Source of the DNA: Hymenobacter terricola
GTDB lineage: Bacteria; Bacteroidota; Bacteroidia; Cytophagales; Hymenobacteraceae
Assembly: GCF_017921975.2 (NCBI RefSeq)
Contig: NZ_JAGEMO020000016.1
Span: 177,018-241,017, forward strand
DNA: 64,000 nucleotides
Reading direction: 5' to 3'
A model generated the notes under the pieces. The model made no database searches. It was given only the letters and a program-made list of their open reading frames with translations, and had not been told where the DNA came from. Shown here in pieces: positions 53,421-62,119 of this stretch. A program made the translations under genes and the position numbers. Positions within the stretch are counted from its first letter, which is position 1, and every line of letters starts with the position of its first letter.

Positions 53421-54323
53421 ATGAACCCCTCCGTGCCCCCGGCTCTCACCGCCCTGGTGCGCCGCCTGCGCCACCTCGAAATCCGCATCCGCAAGGCGGT
53501 GGAGGCCCAATTGCAGGGCGATTTTCACTCCGTGTTCAAAGGCACGGGCCTGGAATTCGACGACGTGCGCCTCTACCAGTACGGCGATGAGGTACGGGCC
53601 ATCGACTGGGCGGTGTCGAGCAAAGGCCACGGCACGTTCGTGAAAACCTACAAGGAAGAGAAGGAGCAGCAGGTGCTGGTGCTGCTCGACGTGAGCGGCT
53701 CGCTGGACGTGAGCGACGGCCAGCGCCGCAAGCTCGACGTGGCCCGCGACATTGCGGGCCTGCTGGCGCTCTCGGCGGCGCGGCAGGGCTCGGCGCTGGG
53801 CCTGCTGGCGTTTTCCGACCAAAAGGAGCTGTATCTGCCGCCGGGCAAGGGGCCGCGGGCGGCGTATGCGCTCATCCGGCGGCTGTTTGAGCTGGTGCCG
53901 GTTTCGCGCGGCACGGGCGTGGGCGCGGGCATCCGGCAGGCGCTGGGCATGCTCAAGCGCCGCAGCCTGGTGGTGCTGATTTCGGACTTTATCGACGGCA
54001 GCTATGAGCGCGAGCTCACCATGCTGGCCCAGCGCCACGACCTGATTGTGGTGCAGCTGCTGGCGCCGCGCGAGCGGCATTTTCCGGCCCTCGGCATCGT
54101 GCCGCTCTGCGACGCCGAAACCGGCCAGGTGCGCTGGGTTAATACCTCCGCGCCCGGCTTCCGGGCCCGCGTGGAGGCCGCCGCCGCCCGCCGGGAGGCC
54201 GAATTGGTGAACATTTGCCGCTGCCACCGCACCGGTTTCCTGGCCCTGAGCACGGAAGGCGACTTCGTGCCCCAGCTCGTGAATTTATTTCGCCACCGCC
54301 AACAATCGGGCCGGCGGGGGTGA
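53421..54323 (+). CDS. DUF58 protein of the Bat/aerotolerance locus
   Basis: The protein is 300 residues from ATG 53421. It has the DUF58 signature GDFHSVFKGTGLEFDDVR, YGDEVRAIDWAVSSK, and a vWA-like metal site LLDVSGSLD (Asp90). In Bacteroidota this gene normally precedes the Bat genes (after moxR). Here the next Bat-type gene is at 59134, because about 4.8 kb of other sequence lies between. It could help the Bat complex in oxygen tolerance, but the mechanism is not known. Confidence 0.9.
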   Translation: MNPSVPPALTALVRRLRHLEIRIRKAVEAQLQGDFHSVFKGTGLEFDDVRLYQYGDEVRAIDWAVSSKGHGTFVKTYKEEKEQQVLVLLDVSGSLDVSDGQRRKLDVARDIAGLLALSAARQGSALGLLAFSDQKELYLPPGKGPRAAYALIRRLFELVPVSRGTGVGAGIRQALGMLKRRSLVVLISDFIDGSYERELTMLAQRHDLIVVQLLAPRERHFPALGIVPLCDAETGQVRWVNTSAPGFRARVEAAAARREAELVNICRCHRTGFLALSTEGDFVPQLVNLFRHRQQSGRRG

Positions 54324-54486
54324 GGGGAGGGGGGCGTAGCGTAAGGGTTGACAGTTGATAGTAATCAAATACATAGCTACCCAATTCGAGGAATACTGGC
54401 TTATGGTGGAGCAGTGCAAGGCACGAACCAAGCGGCAAATGCTCTGCTGGGTGTACTGAAACGTTTCAGATATTGGGTATTCTACT
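54324..54486. other. Intergenic region downstream of the DUF58 gene
   Basis: Contains only short AT-rich frames. One, 54349-54486, reads IRGILAYGGAVQGTNQAANALL and looks protein-like, but is not a known family. It ends at the left arm of the 111-bp inverted repeat, so it may be another gene remnant. Confidence 0.3.
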
Positions 54487-54597
54487 AGAGCATCAAAAAG
54501 TGTGGGGCAGTCGGGTTAGGTAGTGCCGATAATTTGAGCTTCTCAAGGTAAGTAAGCAGGTTTTACATTCCGACTGCCCCACACTTTTTGATGCTCT
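54487..54597. mobile_element. 111-bp inverted-repeat element (MITE-like or collapsed IS ends)
   Basis: Perfect 28-bp inverted repeats (agagcatcaaaaagtgtggg and the following cagtcgg) at 54487-54514 and 54570-54597 enclose 55 bp. No target-site duplication is visible. The right arm supplies the ATG of the truncated T9SS gene. It could be two ends of an insertion sequence after internal deletion, a MITE, or an unusually strong terminator. Confidence 0.75.
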
Positions 54598-55448
54598 CAA
54601 CCATTACAGTGACGGCCTCACCTTATGCAACCCCAACGTTTACCAGCGGCGGCAGCCAGTGCATCGGTACCTCACAAACCTTAGCTGTTACCAGCGACCC
54701 AAGTGCAACGGGGTACCAATGGAATATTCCAGATGGATTTTCACCCAGTGGACTGGTGACGACAACTGCTCCAACTATATCCATAACCGCCCCAGTCCTC
54801 TCTGTACCATCTGCCTATAGCATCACTTGCCAAGCCGTTTATAATAACCCCAGTTGTCCGGTATCGCCGGCTGCCAGGGTATCCTTTCAGGTGCTGACGG
54901 CGCAAATTGTTGATTTTGCCGCGGGCCAACGGGATGCCAATGGCAATGTCTGCATTGGCCGGCGGATGACGTTACGCTTGGTCCCCGGTACCGGCTCTGT
55001 TTCCAATATTTCGTGGAGCATTGCGTCGGGCAGTATTATCGCCGGGCAGGGCACAGATGTTGCGGATTTTCGGACCCCCAGTGCTGGCGGCGTGCAAGTG
55101 GCCGTAACGGCGCAGTTTCAGGATGGATGCGGCGGACCCAGCTTCGTTTACTACCACGCCCGTACCGTTGACGCGGGCACTACCTATTTGGACAATGGGT
55201 ATGGGTGCGATGCCGCGCCGCAACGGCCTTTTCCCAACCCGGCCGATGGCTCCTTCACCTTAACCGGTATATATGGGGCGTGTGTGCTCTACAACAGCCA
55301 CGGCCAACCCGTGGCGCGCTACATTGCCCATGAGCCGGGCAAAAGCTCCGTCGTGGATACGCGGGCTTTGCCCAGCGGTTTCTATGCCTTGGTGGGCACA
55401 AGTGCGGCCGGAGAACCGTTGCACTACACGCTTCAACTCCAACACTAA
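54591..55448 (+). pseudogene. 5'-truncated T9SS-secreted protein
   Basis: The frame begins with ATG 54591 inside the right arm of an inverted repeat, and the product (285 residues) has no signal peptide. The rest looks like an exported protein: PKD-like beta domains (about 20-190) with GYQWNIPDGF and a C-terminal T9SS sorting domain FPNPADGSFTLTG to LPSGFYALVG (about 215-285). A secreted protein without a signal cannot leave the cell, so the 5' end was probably lost through the repeat's insertion or recombination. Possibly still transcribed. Confidence 0.7.
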
Positions 55449-55465
55449 CCACGCGCGACCCAGCT

Positions 55466-58099
55466 ATGAAAATCCTTACTTTCCGTACCTGCCTGTTTGG
55501 TCTCTTCTTGCTTACCAGTTCCTGGGCTCAGGGGCAAGGGCCTACCATTGACCCGACGTTTTATCCCGGCCAAGTGTACCAGCCCGGCGCGGTCACCCAG
55601 GCTCTGCGCCAACCCGACGGCCAAACGCTCCTGCTGGGGCCGTTTGTACGGGTTGCGGGGCAGCCCAGCAGCCAAGTGGCCCGTCTCGCGGCCGGCGGTA
55701 CCCAGGTCGACCCGCTGTTCCAAACCAACGTGGCGAGCCTGCAAGGCGCGGTTGACCGACTGGTGCTGCTGCCCAATGGAAAGATTCTGCTGCTGGACGA
55801 CATCTACTATGGCAGTCCGTCTTATGCCGGCCCCATCACAGTCGGCGGCGTTAGCCGGCAAGCCCTGTTGCAACTCAACGCCGACGGCACCCCGGACGCC
55901 TCGTTCGATGCAAACCTGTCGGTATCGGCCACGCTGCGCCAGGCGGTGCCGCAACCCGATGGAAAAATTCTGCTGCTCGGAACCTCTCTGACAAGCCCCA
56001 TCCAGGGCGCTGCTCCGTTGGTACGCCTCAACCCGGACGGCAGTCTGGATGCCAGCTTTCAAGCCGCGGCCTTCGCGTTGGCGAACGGCAATTCCACCTA
56101 CCCCCGCTTTGGGACTTTGCAGCCCGACGGCAAGCTGCTCGTGGCCGGGCCATTCGCCACGGTGGGTGGGCAAACGCGGCAAGGCATTGCCCGCCTGCTC
56201 CCTACGGGGGCGCTGGACCCCACGTTTCAGGCCGCCCTGCCCTCTACCGTGGAAGGCACGACTCTGTCCCTTCAATCCGATGGCAAGGTTGTGCTGGCTT
56301 GCGTCAATGCCGGGCCGCAATGGCCCGACCTGCGCCGCCTGCAGCCGGATGGCAGCGCGGATGCGGGCTTTCAGCTCAGTAGCCCCTACGGCCTGGGGTT
56401 TTCGGATAATACCTTCCTGCCGCCCGTCGTCCAGCCCGATGGCCGGGTGGTGGTCGCGACGCGGGCCTCACTGTATGCAAGCTCGCCCGTGGGCCGGGTG
56501 GTGCGGTTCTTGGCCAGCGGGGCGCTGGACTCAGGCTTTGATAACATGCAGGCGGCCACGGGCAAGCCCAATAGCGGCCTGGCCGGGTCGTACCCGGGCT
56601 CATTGCAGTTATTGGCCAATGGCCAGCTACTGGTTGCCACGGGCCACCGGCCTGCCGAATTGTTCCGCTATGCCCCGTATGCCACCAGCCTGCCGGTGGG
56701 CCTTGCCCTGCTCAATTCCGACGGCAGCCGCGACGGCGGCTTCAGTCCGGTGGTGCAGGACTACGGCTTGGTGAATGACCTGGTGTTGCAATCGGACGGC
56801 AAGTTGGTAGTGGGAGGTTCCTTCTCGGAAGTCTCCGGCACGGCCGTGCGCAACGTGGCCCGGCTTCAGGCCAACGGCTTGGTGGATGCCTCCTTTTCGG
56901 CCGCGACCGACGACGTAGTGGCCACTTTGGGGCTGCAGGGTGATGGAAAGCTGCTGTTGGGCGGTTCGTTCGGCTTTGTTAATGGCGTAGCCCGCTCTGC
57001 TCTTGGGCGCGTGCTGGCTACCGGTGCGACCGATGCTGCTTTTGCGCCACCCATTACGGGCAGCAATCCCCGGGTACAGCGTGTGGCCCTGCAAGCAAAC
57101 GGCGCCATTTTGGCGGCCGGAGGCTACACAGTGCAACGAGGGGCGACGGCTGTGGCCCGCGTGCTGGCCCAATTTGATGCCGCGACGGGCCAGGAGGACG
57201 CAACGTTTCAGCCTACCGTGCCGACGTACGGCTTTCAAATTCAAGGGCTGTTGCCCCAACCGAATGGGACGGTGCTGGTGGTCGGAGAGCTGCCGGTTAC
57301 CAGTTCCCGCTCAGCCCCGGTCTGGCGACTACTGCCCACGGGAGCGCTGGACCCCGCCTTTTCCTTGCCCAGCGTCCTGGCCGGCGATTTAGGCCTGGCC
57401 GTGGCGCAGGACGGGGCCGGCCGGCTCTACGTCACCGGTAGCTTTGACAATCTGGGAGCCCCGGGCAATCACGCCATGGGCCGGCTGCTGGCCAACGGCC
57501 AGCCCGACCCGACGTTCCAAGTGACGTTGCCCGGACTCGTGCCGCTGGCCAACACCATTGTGGTCCAGCCCAATGGGCGGGTGCTGCTGGGCGGTGCTTT
57601 GTCGTCCACCACCGGCAGCAACCCGCACCCGGAGGGCACGTTGCGCCTACTGCCCTCCGGGGCCGTGGATACCGGCTTCAACCCGGCCGTGGGCCCCGTA
57701 GGAGCGGGGGAGCGCAACGGGTACGTGAGCCGCCTACTCGTGCAACCCGACGGGGCCATCCTCGCGGCAGGCTCGTTTCCGCAAGTGGGCAGTTTGCCCC
57801 TCAACGGCCTGGTCCGCTTCACCGATACCCATGTGCTTGGGGTTTCTGCTGGCCAAGCCGCTCTTCGTACCCTGGTGTGGCCGGTCCCCGCTCACGACGT
57901 CGTACATGTAGCCTTTGACGACGCTGGTCGCCCACAGCAGGTAGAGTTGTGGGATGCGTTAGGCCGGCGCGTACGCGTACAAGCCGTCCATCAGTCCGAA
58001 ACGAACCTCAACATCCACGGCCTGCCAACAGGCGTGTATTGGCTACGGATATACGATGCCCTGAGCAGCCCGGCCGCTAGACGCATCGTGGTGGAGTAA
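55466..58099 (+). CDS. T9SS-secreted delta-60 repeat protein
   Basis: The 877-residue protein has a signal peptide (MKILTFRTCLFGLFLLTSSWA, cut near AQG-QG), then many delta-60 repeats of about 50 residues with patterns like QPDGKLLVAGPF, LPTGALDPTF and SDGKLVVGGSFS. The delta-60 repeats usually form a beta-propeller. The last 75 residues are a T9SS C-terminal domain (VWPVPAHDVVHVAF, then LPTGVYWLRIYD). The protein should be surface-exposed or secreted. It starts 18 bp after the truncated cargo gene. Confidence 0.9.
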   Translation: MKILTFRTCLFGLFLLTSSWAQGQGPTIDPTFYPGQVYQPGAVTQALRQPDGQTLLLGPFVRVAGQPSSQVARLAAGGTQVDPLFQTNVASLQGAVDRLVLLPNGKILLLDDIYYGSPSYAGPITVGGVSRQALLQLNADGTPDASFDANLSVSATLRQAVPQPDGKILLLGTSLTSPIQGAAPLVRLNPDGSLDASFQAAAFALANGNSTYPRFGTLQPDGKLLVAGPFATVGGQTRQGIARLLPTGALDPTFQAALPSTVEGTTLSLQSDGKVVLACVNAGPQWPDLRRLQPDGSADAGFQLSSPYGLGFSDNTFLPPVVQPDGRVVVATRASLYASSPVGRVVRFLASGALDSGFDNMQAATGKPNSGLAGSYPGSLQLLANGQLLVATGHRPAELFRYAPYATSLPVGLALLNSDGSRDGGFSPVVQDYGLVNDLVLQSDGKLVVGGSFSEVSGTAVRNVARLQANGLVDASFSAATDDVVATLGLQGDGKLLLGGSFGFVNGVARSALGRVLATGATDAAFAPPITGSNPRVQRVALQANGAILAAGGYTVQRGATAVARVLAQFDAATGQEDATFQPTVPTYGFQIQGLLPQPNGTVLVVGELPVTSSRSAPVWRLLPTGALDPAFSLPSVLAGDLGLAVAQDGAGRLYVTGSFDNLGAPGNHAMGRLLANGQPDPTFQVTLPGLVPLANTIVVQPNGRVLLGGALSSTTGSNPHPEGTLRLLPSGAVDTGFNPAVGPVGAGERNGYVSRLLVQPDGAILAAGSFPQVGSLPLNGLVRFTDTHVLGVSAGQAALRTLVWPVPAHDVVHVAFDDAGRPQQVELWDALGRRVRVQAVHQSETNLNIHGLPTGVYWLRIYDALSSPAARRIVVE

Positions 58100-58228
58100 A
58101 GAATTTTTTGTTCTACCTGTGGGGTGACAGCCCCTGTCCGGTACGTGGAATAATTACGGCCAAAACTGGCGTTGACTTTGTTGTGCTGCCTCCTGGCAGC
58201 AACCTCGGCCAAATCCTCACCTGCTCTG

Positions 58229-58396
58229 GCCAAAACCGACCCTTGGAGGCCCGGTTTCGGTTCTCTGAGGGCCAAAACCGACCCTCGGAGGTCCGGTTTC
58301 GGTTCTCCAAGGTCCGAAACCGACCCTCGGAGGTCCGGTTTCGACGCAAAAAGGCCCGGTTTCGACCTTCCAAGAGTCGAAACCGGGCCTTTTAGG
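58229..58396. repeat. Four 42-bp tandem repeats
   Basis: Four units of exactly 42 bp, each containing both aaaccg and cggttt, repeat with about 80 percent identity for the first three; the last is rearranged into a hairpin. Between convergent genes. A further partial copy follows (gccgaaaccggg). The period of 42 equals twice the 21-bp array at 50 kb. Confidence 0.85.
58347..58393. terminator. Terminator-like hairpin within the 42-bp array
   Basis: A 14-bp perfect stem (ggcccggtttcgac / gtcgaaaccgggcc) has an A run before it and T run after it, between the convergent delta-60 gene and the hypothetical gene at 58421. Confidence 0.75.
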
Positions 58397-58420
58397 GCCG
58401 AAACCGGGGCTTGCTGACGG

Positions 58421-58894
58421 CTAACCGGCCTTGGGGGGCCGGCCACCGCCGTTGCTGGGAAACTGCTGGCTCAGGTCGTCGTAGGCGGCTTGGGCACCGG
58501 GCTGCTTGTTTTTGGCCAGAAACTTAATGTTGTTGTAGAGGATGAGGGCGGCGGCGTAGGCATCGGAGCCGGCCAGCATCATGGTCGATTCCGCATCAAG
58601 GGCCAGCCCGTCGAGCAGTTTCTGCACGGGGGAGAGGCCGGCGAGGGCGGCCGAGTCGCTGGCAAACTCTTCCAGGTCGAGGAAGGCGGGCACGAAGCTG
58701 GGGTTGTTGCTGGCGTAGCCGAAGGCCTTCTGCACGAAGTCCACGGTTTTGGCGCCCATTTTGAGCATCGCCGACCGCTCCTCGGGCGTGAGGGCCAGGA
58801 GGTAGGGGCGCAGCTCGGCGGCTCCCTGCTGGAAGTAGCCCAACGCTTTTTTCAGCGTCGCGTCGGGGATGGCGGTAGAAAACAGGTTCTGCAT
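58421..58894 (-). CDS. Hypothetical helical protein
   Basis: The protein is 157 residues from ATG 58894; the frame upstream to 58945 is not needed. It is mostly helical, Ala/Leu-rich, with FQQGAAELRPYLLALTPEERSAMLKMG and YASNNPSFVPAFLDLEEF, and a Gly/Pro-rich end. No signal peptide or membrane segment. I do not recognise the family. It is transcribed toward the 42-bp repeats. Confidence 0.75.
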   Translation of the reverse strand: MQNLFSTAIPDATLKKALGYFQQGAAELRPYLLALTPEERSAMLKMGAKTVDFVQKAFGYASNNPSFVPAFLDLEEFASDSAALAGLSPVQKLLDGLALDAESTMMLAGSDAYAAALILYNNIKFLAKNKQPGAQAAYDDLSQQFPSNGGGRPPKAG

Positions 58895-58971
58895 AAAAAA
58901 AAGAAAAGGAGGGTTTGGCGCCGGCAACGTTTCCGGCGACGCCACAAGGTAAGGCGCCTGTTTTTAGCAAA

Positions 58972-59081
58972 CTAGCTACCGTAGCGCGGCGCAGCGGGCC
59001 GCTAAATCCGTAGTCTTTGCGCTTGCGGCCCCGCTTGCCGGAATCTAGCTACCGTAGCGCGGCGCAGCGGGCCGCTAAATC
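58972..59081. repeat. Two 37-bp direct repeats upstream of the BatD-like gene
   Basis: An identical 37-bp sequence (ctagctaccgtagcgcggcg and onwards) occurs at 58972-59008 and 59045-59081. The arms share the tagcgcgg core with the palindromic repeat at 60054-60116. Could be a dispersed intergenic repeat family. Confidence 0.85.
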
Positions 59082-59092
59082 GGGCGGGATGC

Positions 59093-59100
59093 TACATTTG
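59093..59100 (+). promoter_or_regulatory. -7 element for the BatD-like gene
   Basis: TACATTTG matches TAnnTTTG, 33 bp upstream of ATG 59134. If real, the downstream Bat genes have their own promoter after the split. Confidence 0.45.
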
Positions 59101-59133
59101 GCCCGTTCCCGCCCGTTTGCTGGCCCATCCCCT

Positions 59134-60057
59134 ATGTCCTGTTGCTTTCTTTCACGTCTGGGCCGGCTATTGCTGGCGGTGCTGCTGCCGGCGCTGCCCC
59201 TTGCCGCCCAGCCCCCGCCCCCGGCCGGCCCCCAGGGCCGTTTTCAGAAGCAAACCGTCCTCATCGGCGAGCCGCTGGACTACGAGCTGCGCTACGCCCA
59301 CGCGCCGGACCTGGAAGTGGTGTTTCCGGACTCGCTGGCCCGCTTCGCGCCGTTTGAGTACACCGGCAAAACGTTTTTTCCCACCCGCACCCGCCGGGGC
59401 GTCAGCCTCGACCGGGCCATTTACCACCTCCGCACTTTCCGGCTCGATTCGGTGCAAACGCTGGCCCTGCCCGTGGCGGTGCTGCGCGGGGCCGATACCC
59501 TGAGCGTGCTGCCGCCGCCCAGCCGGGTGCGCTTGATGCGCACGGCCCCCCGGCCCCCGGCCCCCGCCCGGGAATTGCCGGCCCTGCGCCAAAACCTGGC
59601 CCTGCTGCCCGTGGATGCCTTGTTCAACTACCCCTACTGGCTGGCCGGGATAGCGGCGGGGCTGCTGCTGCTGGCCGGCAGCGCGGCCTTGTTCCGGCGG
59701 CGCCTCTCGCGGCGCTACCAGGCCTACAAGCTCCGCAAAAACCACGGCTATTTCCTGGCCCAGTTTGCCCGGCACATGGAGCGGTTCGAGCTGTCGCGCT
59801 CGGCCACCAACGTGGAGCGCGCCGTGGCCCTCTGGAAAAACTACCTCGCCGGCCTCGAAAACAGCGGGCTCAACTCCTTCACGACCCGCGAAATCGTGGC
59901 GTATTTTGAAAACGACTCCGATGTGCGCAATGCCCTCAGCGCCACCGATAAGGTGATTTACGGCAACCTGCAAACCGAGGACGCCAAGGAGGTCGACCGC
60001 GCCTTCCAGCGCCTGCGCGGCTTTGCCGAGCGCCGCTACGCCTCCGTGGCGCAGTAG
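59134..60057 (+). CDS. Bat-locus membrane protein (BatD/DUF4381-like)
   Basis: The protein is 307 residues from ATG 59134, which gives a signal peptide (LGRLLLAVLLPALPLAAQ). A beta-rich domain (about 30-150, QTVLIGEPLDYELRYAH) is followed by one membrane helix (about 175-195, WLAGIAAGLLLLAGSAA) and a cytoplasmic helical domain (200-307). This resembles the small membrane proteins encoded between DUF58 and BatA in Bacteroidota. It probably works with BatA in a metal/vWA complex. A 24-bp inverted repeat begins at its stop codon. Confidence 0.82.
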   Translation: MSCCFLSRLGRLLLAVLLPALPLAAQPPPPAGPQGRFQKQTVLIGEPLDYELRYAHAPDLEVVFPDSLARFAPFEYTGKTFFPTRTRRGVSLDRAIYHLRTFRLDSVQTLALPVAVLRGADTLSVLPPPSRVRLMRTAPRPPAPARELPALRQNLALLPVDALFNYPYWLAGIAAGLLLLAGSAALFRRRLSRRYQAYKLRKNHGYFLAQFARHMERFELSRSATNVERAVALWKNYLAGLENSGLNSFTTREIVAYFENDSDVRNALSATDKVIYGNLQTEDAKEVDRAFQRLRGFAERRYASVAQ

Positions 60058-60116
60058 CGCGGACTTTGCAGTCCGCGCAGGGGGCGTGCACCCGCGGACT
60101 ACAAAGTCCGCGCTAC
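60054..60116. repeat. Palindromic repeat between the BatD-like and BatA genes
   Basis: Arms of 24 bp (60054-60077 and 60093-60116), gtagcgcggactttgcagtc and on, pair with one mismatch. It overlaps the stop codon of the upstream gene. It shares its tagcgcgg core with the direct repeats at 58972-59081. Confidence 0.85.
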
Positions 60117-60128
60117 TTTCGCGGTTGC

Positions 60129-61151
60129 TTGACCGACTTTTTCAACCTTCTGCGCTACACCACGCTGGCCGGCTACCACTGGCAGCAGCCGCACCTGCTG
60201 CTGCTCATTGGGGCGGTGCCGCTGCTGTTTGGGCTGCGCCGGGTGCTGGCCCGGCGGCGGGCGCGGGTGGGCGTGGCCTTTGGGCCCGGCCCCGTGCGGC
60301 GCGACTGGATGGCCGCCCTGCGTTTCCTGCCCGATGTGGTGCTGGGCCTGAGCATCAGCTTCGCGCTGGTGGCGCTGGCCCGGCCCCAGCGCACCGACGA
60401 GCGGGTGGAACAATCCGGCCGGGGCATCGACCTGGTGCTGGCCCTCGATGTGTCGGGCTCGATGGAAATCCAGGACCTGCGCCCCAACCGCCTCGAAGCC
60501 GCCAAGCGCATCGCCGCCGATTTTCTTAAAACCCGGCTGGGCGACCGGCTGGCCCTGGTGGCTTTTGCCGGCGAGGCCTACTCGCTGGCCCCCCTCACCA
60601 CCGATTACGACCTGCTGCGCGAAGACCTCGCCGGCCTGCGCGTGGGCCTGATTAAGGAGGACGGCACGGCCATTGGCACGGCGCTGGGCGTGGCCACCAA
60701 CCGCCTGCGGGCGTCCACGGCGCGCTCGCGGGTGTGCATTCTGCTCTCCGACGGCGAGAACAACGCCGGCAGCCTCGACCCGCTGCTGGCCGCCCAGCTG
60801 GCCCATGCGTTCGGCATCCGCATCTACACCATCGGGCTGGGCAAGGACGGCTTCGTGCCCTACGGCCAGGACTCGCTGGGCCGCACCCGCTACGTGCAAA
60901 CCCGCCTCGACGAAACCACCATGCGCCAGCTCGCCGCCGCCGCCGATGGCCGCTTCTTCCGGGCCACCGACACGGCCGGCCTGCGCGAAGTCTTCGCCCA
61001 AATCAACCGCCTCGAAAAGTCGGAAATCAAGCAGCTGCGCTTCCGCAACACCACCGATTTTTACCGGCCCTACCTGTGGGCTGGCATCGGGCTGTGGCTG
61101 CTGTGGCTGCTGCTGAAAAGCACGTTCCTGAGCAACCCGCTGGAAGATTAA
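60129..61151 (+). CDS. batA: BatA-like von Willebrand factor A membrane protein
   Basis: The protein is 340 residues from TTG 60129; earlier starts fall in the palindrome. Membrane helices are at about 22-38 and 66-84, then a vWA domain with an intact MIDAS motif DVSGS (107-111) and LLSDGENNAG, and a last membrane helix near residues 313-330. BatA proteins are inner-membrane proteins linked to oxygen tolerance in Bacteroides. The expected batB/C are not found downstream; the next gene is yggS. Confidence 0.85.
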   Translation: MTDFFNLLRYTTLAGYHWQQPHLLLLIGAVPLLFGLRRVLARRRARVGVAFGPGPVRRDWMAALRFLPDVVLGLSISFALVALARPQRTDERVEQSGRGIDLVLALDVSGSMEIQDLRPNRLEAAKRIAADFLKTRLGDRLALVAFAGEAYSLAPLTTDYDLLREDLAGLRVGLIKEDGTAIGTALGVATNRLRASTARSRVCILLSDGENNAGSLDPLLAAQLAHAFGIRIYTIGLGKDGFVPYGQDSLGRTRYVQTRLDETTMRQLAAAADGRFFRATDTAGLREVFAQINRLEKSEIKQLRFRNTTDFYRPYLWAGIGLWLLWLLLKSTFLSNPLED

Positions 61152-61287
61152 TTGATGTGCTGATTGTTTGATGTGGCGATGTGCTTATGAAACCAGGTAT
61201 TTGGCGGGGTGCGAAAGCTTGTTGCCAACATCAAAATCTCAGACTCTTTAAGCGCATCAGCACATCAAAAAATCAACACATCAATAA
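61148..61287. repeat. Inverted repeat flanking the batA-yggS intergenic region
   Basis: Left arm 61148-61185 and right arm 61251-61287 are near-complementary over 37 bp (ttgatgtgctgatt pattern), so a long stem could form from the batA stop codon to the base before the YggS start. A role in translation or transcription control of yggS is possible. Confidence 0.75.
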
Positions 61288-61956
61288 ATGTCCATCGCCG
61301 ATAACATCCACCGCATCAACGCCGAGCTGGCCGGCACCGCCGCCCGGCTGTGCGTCGTCACCAAAACCCACCCCGTCGAATTGCTGGAAGAAGCCTACGC
61401 CGCCGGCGCCCGCTGCTTTGGCGAAAACCGGCCCCAGGAAATGGCCGCCAAGCAGCCCCAGCTGCCCGCCGATGTGGAATGGCACCTCATCGGCCAGCTC
61501 CAAACCAACAAGGTGAAGCTGCTGGCGCCCTTCGTGCACACCATCCAGAGCATCGACAGCCTGAAGCTGCTGAAGGAAATTGACAAGCACGCCGCCGCTA
61601 ATAACCGCGTTATCAACGGCCTGCTGCAATTCCACATCGCGCAGGAGGAAACCAAATCCGGCCTCTCGCTGCCCGAAGCCGAGGAAATACTGGCCTCGGA
61701 GGACTATCGCCAACTGCGCAGCGTGCGCCTCACCGGCGTGATGGGCGTGGCCACTTTCACGGATAACGAAGCCCGGCTGCGGCAGGAGTTTCAGCAGCTG
61801 CGCGGCTATTTCGAACACCTGAAAACTGCGTATTTTGCCACTGAGCCCGGTTTTTGCGATATTTCAATGGGCATGAGCGGCGACTACCGGCTGGCCGTGG
61901 CCGAGGGCAGCACGCTGGTGCGGGTGGGCAGCGCCATTTTTGGCAGTCGCGGGTAG
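61288..61956 (+). CDS. YggS-family PLP homeostasis protein
   Basis: This 222-residue fold-type-III PLP protein has the PLP Lys26 in VVTKTHP, an early GENRPQE, and a late SMGMSGDYRLAVAEGST. The family (YggS/PLPBP) buffers pyridoxal 5'-phosphate and has no clear catalytic activity. A long inverted repeat ends immediately at its start codon. It follows batA on the same strand. Confidence 0.95.
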   Translation: MSIADNIHRINAELAGTAARLCVVTKTHPVELLEEAYAAGARCFGENRPQEMAAKQPQLPADVEWHLIGQLQTNKVKLLAPFVHTIQSIDSLKLLKEIDKHAAANNRVINGLLQFHIAQEETKSGLSLPEAEEILASEDYRQLRSVRLTGVMGVATFTDNEARLRQEFQQLRGYFEHLKTAYFATEPGFCDISMGMSGDYRLAVAEGSTLVRVGSAIFGSRG

Positions 61957-62119
61957 GAGGGCGGTTCGGCAGCGGCGGCCTGCGCACCGCGAAACCCCCG
62001 CGGTTTAACCCCTCGAAACCCGGCGTGAAATGCGACCCAACACAACGCCATAATGCTCCTCCAAGTGCGGCACTGGAAATTCTCCTATCTTCCGTCCTCC
62101 TTCTGCTGCAATTCCCCCC

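Noticed and set aside
58229..58396. Possible CRISPR array (42-bp periodic units)
   Set aside because: The whole unit repeats, not a repeat plus variable spacer, and no cas gene is present.
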